A program made the translations under genes and the position numbers. A stretch of 34,588 nt of DNA from Kitasatospora indigofera. Its GTDB lineage: Bacteria > Actinomycetota > Actinomycetes > Streptomycetales > Streptomycetaceae. The notes below the pieces were generated by a model. That model saw nothing but the letters and a program-made list of their open reading frames with translations, had not been told where the DNA came from and ran no database searches. Positions 28,857 to 34,588 of the stretch are shown here, one piece after another (positions within the stretch are counted from its first letter, which is position 1; each line of letters starts with the position of its first letter). The stretch covers positions 1-34,588 of the forward strand of contig NZ_BNBO01000079.1 of assembly GCF_014655955.1 (NCBI RefSeq), read 5' to 3'.

Positions 28857-29516
28857 GTGACCGCCACCGCTGCACCGCGCGCGCCCAAGCTGCGCGCGGA
28901 CGCCACACGCAACCGGGAGCGGATCATCACGGCGGCCCGCGAGGCCTTCGTCGAACACGGGGCCGACGCCCCGCTCGACGAGATCGCCAAGCGTGCGGGA
29001 GTGGGCAACGCGACCCTGTACCGTAACTTCCCGGACCGCTCGGCCCTCTTCCGGGCCGTCGTCCTCCACGTGAAGACCCGCATCGTCGCGCACGCCGAAG
29101 CCGCCCTGGCGGACCGCTCGGACCCGTTCGACGCCCTGCAGGACTTCGTGCACGCGGCCGCCGACGAGAAGCTCGGCGCCCTGTGCCCGATGATGTCCGG
29201 ACGCTTCGACCCGTTCGACCCCGAGCTGGTGGAAGCCCGCTCGCGGCTGGAGGGCACCGTCACCGAACTGCTGGACCGCGCCCGGCACGCGGGCGCACTG
29301 CGCCCGGACGTCGGCGCCGGGGACGTCTTCGTCGCCATCAGCCAGCTCACCCGACCGCTCCCCGGCACCACCTGCGTCAACTTCGCCGACTTCGTCCACC
29401 GCCACCTGCAGCTGTTCCTGGACGGCATGCGGGCACCGGCTCCGAGCACCCTGCCCGGCCGGGCGATCACCTTCGAGGACTTCCAGCACCACACCGACGC
29501 GACACCCGGCGCCTGA
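28857..29516 (+). CDS. TetR-family transcriptional repressor
   Basis: A 219-residue repressor. The N-terminal HTH is textbook: RNRERIITAAREAFVEHGAD, then APLDEIAKRAGVGNATLYRN and FPDRSALFRAV at about residues 17-65. The helical C-terminal domain would bind a small ligand, often a substrate of the co-located exporter. The GTG start at 28857 is supported by AGGAG with 6 nt spacing. Paired dyads around its promoter suggest autoregulation. The MFS exporter follows 198 bp downstream in the same direction and is the obvious target. Confidence 0.93.
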   Translation: MTATAAPRAPKLRADATRNRERIITAAREAFVEHGADAPLDEIAKRAGVGNATLYRNFPDRSALFRAVVLHVKTRIVAHAEAALADRSDPFDALQDFVHAAADEKLGALCPMMSGRFDPFDPELVEARSRLEGTVTELLDRARHAGALRPDVGAGDVFVAISQLTRPLPGTTCVNFADFVHRHLQLFLDGMRAPAPSTLPGRAITFEDFQHHTDATPGA

Positions 29517-29537
29517 CCCCGCCGACCGAGCACCGAA

Positions 29538-29557
29538 GCCTGACGGCCCCATCAGGC
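29538..29557. promoter_or_regulatory. 20-bp dyad between TetR and MFS genes
   Basis: GCCTGA and TCAGGC arms flank an 8-nt centre that is itself partly symmetric. It lies 22 bp after the TetR stop codon and may be a weak terminator or an operator for the MFS gene. ACCGAAGCC occurs on both sides (29532-29540 and 29565-29573). Confidence 0.35.
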
Positions 29558-29714
29558 ACCTGACCACCGAAGCCCGTCCCGCGGCCCGCCCACCGGCAGC
29601 CGCCCAGCCCCACCTGTCGGAAACCGCCCGCCGGAGCGCAGCCCGCCGCGGCGAGAGTTCCGCACGCCAACTGCCCTGAGTTTGCAAGCCACGCACCGCA
29701 AAGTGAGTACCCCC

Positions 29715-31220
29715 ATGCCCGAAACAGCCCTGCAGCCCGATCCCCGGCGCTGGAAAGCGCTGATCTTCATCGGCCTCGCCCAGCTGATGGTCGTGCTCGA
29801 CGCGACGATCGTGAACATCGCCCTGCCCTCCGCCCAGCGCGACCTCGGGATCACCGACGGCAACCGCCAGTGGGTCATCACCGCGTACGCCCTCGCCTTC
29901 GGCGGGCTGCTCCTGTTCGGCGGCCGGATCGCCGACCTCTGGGGCCGCAAGCGCACCTTCGTGGTCGGCCTGGCCGGCTTCGCGCTCGCCTCCGCACTGG
30001 GCGGCGCCGCCGCCAACACCGCCATGCTGCTCGGCGCCCGCGCCCTGCAGGGCGTGTTCGGCGCCCTGCTCGCCCCCGCGGCGCTCTCGCTGCTCGCGGT
30101 GATGTTCACCGAGGCCAAGGAGCGCGCCAAGGCGTTCGGCATCTACGGCGCCATCGCCGGCGGTGGCGGTGCCATCGGCCTGATCCTCGGCGGCCTGCTC
30201 ACCGAGTACCTGAACTGGCGCTGGACCTTCTTCGTCAACATCCCGTTCGCCATCATCGCCGCCTTCGGCGCCGTCATGGTGATCCGTGAGCCCGCCCAGG
30301 GCCGCAACCGCAACCGCCTGGACATCCCCGGCGTGCTGCTGGTCACCACCGGCCTGGTCTCGCTCGTCTACGCCTTCACCCGCGCCGAGTCGGACGGCTG
30401 GTCCGCGCCGCTCACCATCGGCCTGTTCGTGGCCGCCGCCGTCCTGCTGGCCGCCTTCGTGGTGGTCGAGCGCGTGGTCAAGGCCCCGCTGCTGCCGCTG
30501 CGCGTCGTCCTGGACCGCAACCGCGGTGGTGTCTACCTGTCGCTCGGCCTGGCCGTGATCGGCATGTTCGGCCTGTTCCTCTTCCTGACGTACTACCTCC
30601 AGGTCGTGCTCGACTACAGCCCGGTGCTCACCGGCGTGGCCTTCCTCCCGATGGTCGCGGGCATGATCACCGGCTCCACCCAGATCGGCGCCCGCCTGAT
30701 GACCCGGGTGGCCCCGCGCTACCTGATGGCCCCCGGCTTCCTGGTCGCCTCGGTCGGCATGCTGATCCTCACCCAGATCAAGACGGACAGCTCCTACCCG
30801 GCGCTGATCCTGCCCGGTCTGGTCCTGATGGGCCTCGGCATGGGCACCGCGTTCATGCCGGCCATGAGCCTGGCCACGCACGGCGTCCAGCCGCGCGACG
30901 CCGGTGTCGCCTCCGCCATGGTGAACACCTCGCAGCAGGTCGGCGGCGCCATCGGCACCGCGCTGCTCAACACCATCGCGGCCAGCGCCACCACGGCCTA
31001 CCTCACCGCGCACGCGGCGTCCGGCGGCTCGCCGCAGGCCCTGCAGCTGCAGTCGATGGTGCACGGCTTCTCCACCGCCATCTGGTGGTCGTTCGGCATC
31101 CTGGTGCTGGCCGCCGGCATCGCCTTCACCTTCATCAACACCGGCCACCAGGGCGGCGCCCCGGCCGGAGCGGGTGCGAGCGAGGAGGACCTCAACGCGA
31201 TCCCGGTGCTCGCGCACTGA
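29715..31220 (+). CDS. MFS drug-efflux transporter (DHA2/EmrB-QacA type)
   Basis: A 501-residue 14-span proton-coupled exporter. Family signatures are LAQLMVVLDATIVNIALPSAQRDLGIT, QWVITAYALAFGGLLLFGGRIADLWGRKRTF (motif A) and LQGVFGALLAPAALSLLAVMF; FLTYYLQVVLDYSPVLTGVAFLP and QQVGGAIGTALLNTIAA lie in the second half. It differs clearly from the other MFS gene in this window, so they are not recent duplicates. Together with the upstream TetR gene it forms a standard repressor-exporter resistance pair. No clear ribosome site is visible; GTG at 29703 is an in-frame alternative. The substrate is unknown. Confidence 0.93.
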   Translation: MPETALQPDPRRWKALIFIGLAQLMVVLDATIVNIALPSAQRDLGITDGNRQWVITAYALAFGGLLLFGGRIADLWGRKRTFVVGLAGFALASALGGAAANTAMLLGARALQGVFGALLAPAALSLLAVMFTEAKERAKAFGIYGAIAGGGGAIGLILGGLLTEYLNWRWTFFVNIPFAIIAAFGAVMVIREPAQGRNRNRLDIPGVLLVTTGLVSLVYAFTRAESDGWSAPLTIGLFVAAAVLLAAFVVVERVVKAPLLPLRVVLDRNRGGVYLSLGLAVIGMFGLFLFLTYYLQVVLDYSPVLTGVAFLPMVAGMITGSTQIGARLMTRVAPRYLMAPGFLVASVGMLILTQIKTDSSYPALILPGLVLMGLGMGTAFMPAMSLATHGVQPRDAGVASAMVNTSQQVGGAIGTALLNTIAASATTAYLTAHAASGGSPQALQLQSMVHGFSTAIWWSFGILVLAAGIAFTFINTGHQGGAPAGAGASEEDLNAIPVLAH

Positions 31221-31268
31221 TCCCGCCCCGGCCGCGACACCAGCGGCCGAGTGCACAATGATGGCCTG

Positions 31269-32180
31269 GTGGATCTTCAGGACCAGTTGAACCAGGCCAT
31301 GGAAGCGGCCCGTCCGGTGCTCGGCACCGGGCGGGTCGCCGACTACATCCCGGCCCTCGCCGCCGCCGACCCCGCCGCCTTCGGGCTGGCGCTGGCCACC
31401 GTGGACGGCGAGGTGCACGGCGTCGGGGCCTGGGAACAGCCCTTCTCCATCCAGAGCATCTCCAAGCTCTTCACGCTCTCCCTGGCGCTCGCCGTCGGCG
31501 GGGACGAGCTCTGGCAGCGGGTCGGCCGCGAGCCCTCCGGCAGCCCGTTCAACTCGCTGGTGCAGCTGGAGACCGAGCACGGCATCCCGCGCAACCCGTT
31601 CATCAACGCCGGCGCCGTCGTCGTCACCGACCGGCTGCACAGCCTCACCGGTGACGCCCGGGCCGCCGTCCGGGACTTCCTGCGGGCCGAGTCCGGAAAC
31701 CCGCTGCTCGACAGCGACTCGGTGGTCGCCGCCTCCGAGGCCGAGCACGGCCACCGCAACGCCGCCCTGGCCCATTTCATCGCCAGTTACGGCAACCTGG
31801 AGAACCCGGTCGCCACCGTGCTCCAGCACTACTACGACCACTGCGCCCTCACCGCGAGCTGCCGCGACCTCGCGCTCGCCGGGCTCTTCCTGGCCCGCCA
31901 CGGACTGCGCGCCGACGGCTCCCGGCTGCTGACCCGCAGCGAGGCCAAGCGCATCAACGCCGTCCTGCTGACCTGCGGCACCTACGACGCGGCCGGGCAG
32001 TTCGCCTACCGGGTCGGCCTGCCCGGGAAGAGCGGGGTGGGCGGCGGCGTCCTGGCCGTCGTCCCCGGTCGCGGCACCCTCTGCGCCTGGGGCCCGGCCC
32101 TGGACCCGGCCGGCAACTCGGTCGGCGCGGTCGCCGCGCTGGACGCCTTCACCACGGCGACCGGCTGGTCGGTCTTCTGA
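31269..32180 (+). CDS. glsA: Glutaminase
   Basis: A 303-residue serine-type glutaminase converting L-glutamine to L-glutamate and ammonia in the cytoplasm. The catalytic Ser-x-x-Lys is S63-I-S-K66 in FSIQSISKLFTLSLAL. NPFINAGAVVVTD (109-121), LRAESGNPLLDSDSVVAASE, HRNAALAHFIASYGNL, VLLTCGTYDAAGQFAYRVGLPGKSGVGGG and PALDPAGNS are the further family signatures, and the length is normal. The GTG at 31269 fits the conserved N-terminus; CACAAT (31254-31259) lies 9 nt upstream, so a leaderless transcript is plausible. No linked nitrogen genes are seen. Confidence 0.95.
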   Translation: MDLQDQLNQAMEAARPVLGTGRVADYIPALAAADPAAFGLALATVDGEVHGVGAWEQPFSIQSISKLFTLSLALAVGGDELWQRVGREPSGSPFNSLVQLETEHGIPRNPFINAGAVVVTDRLHSLTGDARAAVRDFLRAESGNPLLDSDSVVAASEAEHGHRNAALAHFIASYGNLENPVATVLQHYYDHCALTASCRDLALAGLFLARHGLRADGSRLLTRSEAKRINAVLLTCGTYDAAGQFAYRVGLPGKSGVGGGVLAVVPGRGTLCAWGPALDPAGNSVGAVAALDAFTTATGWSVF

Positions 32181-32327
32181 GGCATCCGGGCGGCGCGGGT
32201 CACCCGGGCGGGCCGCGCCGGCCGGGCCGCCGGGGAGTTCCGGCGTAAGGCTGCGCGCCGTCGGATCCTCTGCCACCATCGGTGACGGTACGTCAGGCGG
32301 TGGCGCGGCGACGGCGGAGGAGCGGGC

Positions 32328-33140
32328 ATGCGGTGGTCCTGGCGGAGCACGGGGTCCTTGCTGGCCTGTTCACTGCTGGCCCTCGCGGGCTGCTCGGGCT
32401 CGGACCACGGCCCCGCGTCGGCGGACGCCGGGCGGCCGGCGTCCGCAACGGCCTCCGACTCCGCGCAGAGCCCGTCGGCCTCGCCCAGCCCCTCCCCGAC
32501 CGCGACGGCCGCCCACACCCCGCCGCCGGTCGCGGAGTGCACCGACACCGCGGCCTTCAGCCAGCAGCAGCTGCACGACTACCTGGCCAAGCTGCCGAGC
32601 GCGACCGGCGGGCTGAACGGCCTGCACACCTCCTACGACGGGGTCCACTACGACCCGTCGGTCGACCACCGGCCGTGCAAGACGCTGTACGTGAACGTCA
32701 CCCACTTCTGGGTGGTGGTGACCGGTGCCGGCGGGGCCACCTTCAACCCCGACGACTGGCGGTCCGGCATCCCCGGCCTCCCCGGCAGCAGGCGGAGCCT
32801 CCCGCCCCTGCCCGGGCTCCCCGGCACGGGCACCGACCCCACCCCGACCGCCCGGGGCAGCCAGGAGCCGACCTTCACCTACAAGCTGATCAACACCACG
32901 CCGCTGGCGCTCACCCTGGGCGCGGGCACCGTGATCGGCAGCGGCCCGCCCGCCCCGGAGACCTGCCGGGGCACCCTCAGCGTCGTCCATCTCGGGGAGC
33001 CGGTCACCGACGCGGAGCTGCCGGACTCGCTCCGCTTCGAATCCTCCCCGATCGATCGCGGTGCCTCCACCGTCAAGGTGAAGGCCGACCGCGCCATCGA
33101 CGCGACCCTCGTCCCGCCGTCGAGCCGGGCGGGCTGCTGA
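32328..33140 (+). CDS. Secreted lipoprotein of unknown function
   Basis: A 270-residue lipoprotein. The signal peptide is MRWSWRSTGSLLACSLLALA followed by the lipobox LAGC with Cys22. Residues 23-68 are a Ser/Ala/Pro/Thr-rich linker (SPSASPSPSPTATA) typical of wall-spanning regions. The rest contains conserved-looking blocks (YLAKLPSATGGLNGLHTSYDGVHYDP, KTLYVNVTHFWVVVTG, FTYKLINTTPLALTLGAGTVIG) and Cys pairs, perhaps a beta-sandwich. I do not recognise the family. GGAGG about 9 nt before the ATG supports the start. Confidence 0.82.
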   Translation: MRWSWRSTGSLLACSLLALAGCSGSDHGPASADAGRPASATASDSAQSPSASPSPSPTATAAHTPPPVAECTDTAAFSQQQLHDYLAKLPSATGGLNGLHTSYDGVHYDPSVDHRPCKTLYVNVTHFWVVVTGAGGATFNPDDWRSGIPGLPGSRRSLPPLPGLPGTGTDPTPTARGSQEPTFTYKLINTTPLALTLGAGTVIGSGPPAPETCRGTLSVVHLGEPVTDAELPDSLRFESSPIDRGASTVKVKADRAIDATLVPPSSRAGC

Positions 33141-33220
33141 CGGCGGCAACGGCCCGGGCCGCACCGCCCGGGCCGGGCCCGCGGACCTGATTGTCCGAGG
33201 CGGCGGGCACAATGCCACCC

Positions 33221-33694
33221 ATGATGACCTGGGACGACTTCTGGACCTTGATCGACCTGCTGGGCGACCGGTGCCGCTGCGACTACACCACGCCGCTGGC
33301 CGAGGCGCTGGCCGAACTGCCGCCCGCCAGGATCGTCGACTTCGAGGAGCGCCTGGCGGAGGCCCTGTACCGGCTGGACCGGCGCGAGTTCGGGGTGCTG
33401 CCGGTCATCGACATGAGCAGCCCCGGGAAGCCGTTCCCGCAGTCCGACGACTCGTTCCTCTACTCCCGGTGCGCGGTGGTCGCGGCCGGGCGCGCGGAGT
33501 ACGAGGCCGTACTGGCCGATCCGGCCCGGTTCGCCCCGCACACCGCCACCACCCTGCACGGCGAGGACCTGCTCCACCTGGCCGAGGAGGCCTACGAGGA
33601 GGTCACCGGCGAGGAATGGGACGTCGTCACCGCGTTCGACTACGAGAGCTGCTCCAACGAGGACGGCTGGCCGGAGCAGGTGCGGCAGTTCTGA
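33221..33694 (+). CDS. DUF4240 domain protein
   Basis: A 157-residue cytoplasmic protein of the DUF4240 type. Recognisable parts are MTWDDFWTLIDLLGD at the start, LPPARIVDFEERLAEALYRLDRREFGV, SDDSFLYSRCAVVAAGRAEYEAVLADP and GEDLLHLAEEAYEEVTGEEWD. Its function is not known; such proteins are often encoded near contact-dependent or immunity-type genes, which I do not see here. The ATG follows CACAAT (33208-33213) by 7 nt, indicating a leaderless mRNA. A second ATG follows immediately. Confidence 0.83.
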   Translation: MMTWDDFWTLIDLLGDRCRCDYTTPLAEALAELPPARIVDFEERLAEALYRLDRREFGVLPVIDMSSPGKPFPQSDDSFLYSRCAVVAAGRAEYEAVLADPARFAPHTATTLHGEDLLHLAEEAYEEVTGEEWDVVTAFDYESCSNEDGWPEQVRQF

Positions 33695-33799
33695 CCACGG
33701 GGCCGGTGCCCGACAGGCGGCCGACGGCAGGACTGGCCCAAGGAAACCGGCTCGGAATGGCTCTTCGGCCTGGTCCACCCGGCGCCTAGTCTCGGCCGG

Positions 33800-34405
33800 G
33801 TGACCAACCGAGTCGACTTCTACTTCGATCCCGTCTGCCCGTTCGCCTGGATCACCTCCCGCTGGATCCTGGAGGTCGGGCAGCAGCGCGACCTCGACCT
33901 CCGGTTCCGGGTGATGAGCCTCTCCGTGCTCAACGAGGGCCGCACCGGCCTGCCCGAGCGCTACCAGCGACTGCTCACCACCGGCTGGGGCCCGGTCCGG
34001 GTGTGCGTCGCGGCCGCCCAGCACCACGGCGAGGCCGTCCTGGGTGCGCTCTACACGGCCCTCGGCACCCGGATCCACACCGAGGGCCGGCCCGTCTCCG
34101 ACGCGCTGGTCCGCGAGGCCCTGGCCGAGGCCGGGCTCCCCGCCGGCCTCGCCGAGGCCGCCCACTCGCATGACTACGACGACGCCCTGCGCAAGAGTCA
34201 TCACGAGGGCATGGACCCGGTCGGCGAGGAGGTGGGCACGCCCACCCTGCACATCGACGGCGCCGCGTTCTTCGGCCCGGTCCTCACCTCGATACCCCGC
34301 GGCGAGGAGGCGGTCCGGGTCTTCGACGGCGTGCGCCTGCTGGCCGGCCACCCCACGTTCTTCGAGCTGAAGCGCACCCGTACCGGCGCCCTGGACTTCG
34401 GCTGA
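33800..34405 (+). CDS. DsbA-like thioredoxin-fold protein, Rv2466c (mycothiol-dependent nitroreductase) type
   Basis: A 201-residue cytoplasmic thioredoxin-fold protein. It opens VDFYFDPVCPFAWITSRWILEV and continues LDLRFRVMSLSVLNEGR, matching the Rv2466c family. The cis-Pro region is EEVGTPTLHIDGAAFFGP. The active-site motif is C13-P-F-A16, with one Cys, whereas the M. tuberculosis enzyme as I recall it has CPWC. This suggests a mechanism that uses mycothiol as the only partner thiol, or loss of reductase activity. GTG at 33800 follows TAGTCT (33787-33792) by 7 nt, so the mRNA is probably leaderless. Confidence 0.9.
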   Translation: MTNRVDFYFDPVCPFAWITSRWILEVGQQRDLDLRFRVMSLSVLNEGRTGLPERYQRLLTTGWGPVRVCVAAAQHHGEAVLGALYTALGTRIHTEGRPVSDALVREALAEAGLPAGLAEAAHSHDYDDALRKSHHEGMDPVGEEVGTPTLHIDGAAFFGPVLTSIPRGEEAVRVFDGVRLLAGHPTFFELKRTRTGALDFG

Positions 34406-34420
34406 GCGGAAGACGCTCGG

Positions 34421-34462
34421 CGGGGCCCGCTGCGACGCCGACGGCGGCCGGAGCGGGCCCCG
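34421..34462. terminator. Bidirectional terminator hairpin
   Basis: Perfect 11-bp arms (34421-34431 and 34452-34462) with a 20-nt loop lie between the convergent DsbA-like gene (plus) and the Rpf-type gene (minus). Confidence 0.75.
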
Positions 34463-34487
34463 GGCGTGCGGAAGGGGCCTGGGGTGG

Positions 34488-34522
34488 TACTCGGTGAGGC
34501 CGGTGTTACTTGGTGAGGCCGG
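34488..34522. repeat. 16-bp direct repeat at the 3' end of the Rpf-type gene
   Basis: TACTCGGTGAGGCCGG (34488-34503) and TACTTGGTGAGGCCGG (34507-34522) differ at one base and have a 19-bp period. The second copy encodes the C-terminal GLTK with its stop context, and the first lies just after the stop codon, so the end of the gene appears to have been tandemly duplicated. Confidence 0.7.
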
Positions 34523-34588
34523 CCTTGACGGAGCAGACGGGCCAGGCACCGGGACCCTGGGCGGCGAGGACCTTCTCGCCGATGGCGA
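34506..34588 (-). CDS. Rpf-type transglycosylase/resuscitation factor, C-terminal fragment
   Basis: The gene is cut by the right window edge; only the last 26 complete codons are visible. They read AIGEKVLAAQGPGAWPVCSV followed by KAGLTK and TAA. The block GEKVLAAQGPGAWPVCS is the characteristic C-terminal end of the Rpf-like transglycosylase domain found in secreted streptomycete cell-wall lytic proteins that promote spore germination. The remainder, including any LysM domain or signal peptide, is outside the window. Confidence 0.8.
   Translation of the reverse strand, partial: AIGEKVLAAQGPGAWPVCSVKAGLTK

Noticed and set aside
29692..29702. TTTGC/GCAAA arms before the second MFS gene as a TetR operator
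   Set aside because: Only 5-bp arms, unlike the GGGGA-N5-TCCCC dyads at the TetR promoter; too weak to call.
28674..32279. 1201-residue open frame on the minus strand opposite the TetR, MFS and glutaminase genes
   Set aside because: It is the antisense shadow of three well-supported genes, has Gly/Arg/Gln/His-rich composition without domains, and arises because GC-rich codon bias removes stops.
33754..33758. GGAAT as a SigR-type -35 for the DsbA-like gene
   Set aside because: No GTT at the required 18-19 bp distance; the TAGTCT box is the better candidate.

Overview
The window reads as chromosomal DNA of a high-GC actinomycete, most likely Streptomycetaceae (Streptomyces or Kitasatospora). 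The grounds are strong G/C bias at third codon positions, GTG starts, leaderless transcripts, a rare TTA codon in a regulator, a DyP-encapsulin pair, a paired luciferase-like monooxygenase and FMN reductase, a mycothiol-type DsbA homologue and an Rpf-type protein tail. I see about 33 protein genes, two of them cut by the window edges, plus one 32-codon small ORF. I see no rRNA, tRNA, CRISPR array, transposase or integrase.

Layout. 1-1.7 kb: start of a lipoprotein gene (minus) with a long upstream region holding two palindromes, then a MerR regulator (minus) with a strong intrinsic terminator. 1.9-7.1 kb (plus): a TrmB-like/LuxR-like regulator, a NAD-dependent epimerase/dehydratase, a UvrD-type helicase with a RelE/ParE-like N-terminus, and an unknown protein. 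7.2-13.8 kb (minus): an oligopeptide-type ABC transporter operon (two permeases, two ATPases, lipoprotein binding protein) ending in a luciferase-like monooxygenase; the first four genes are joined by three ATGA overlaps. 13.8-14.6 kb: a divergent control region with an octanucleotide repeat, a palindrome and a leaderless small ORF. 14.6-15.6 kb: an XRE/MmyB-type regulator (plus).

15.6-17.5 kb (minus): a DyP peroxidase carrying a C-terminal cargo-loading peptide, followed by its encapsulin shell. 17.8-20.0 kb: a drug-efflux MFS transporter divergent from a HxlR regulator whose 8th codon is TTA; 19-bp tandem repeats lie between them. 20.2-21.9 kb (minus): a CE1758/CE1759-type monooxygenase and FMN reductase operon. 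22.1-25.3 kb: a PP2C phosphatase, a small peptidoglycan-binding protein preceded by two copies of a SARP-style promoter, a DoxX membrane protein with a 13-bp inverted repeat around its promoter, and a TIGR03086-type protein. 25.6-28.7 kb: hemerythrin-like, two-domain VOC, membrane and OsmC-like proteins. 28.9-32.2 kb (plus): a TetR regulator, a second drug MFS transporter and a glutaminase. 32.3-34.6 kb: a lipoprotein, a DUF4240 protein, a single-cysteine DsbA/Rv2466c-like protein and the tail of an Rpf-type protein.

Two themes stand out. One is redox and detoxification: DyP-encapsulin, two luciferase-like enzymes, an FMN reductase, DoxX, OsmC, hemerythrin, a DsbA-like protein and two efflux pumps. 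The other is dense, readable control DNA: the twin SARP-like promoters, paired operators around promoters, and roughly nine genes whose -10 box sits 6-9 nt before the start codon. All functional statements rest on motif and family recognition by eye, not on database searches.
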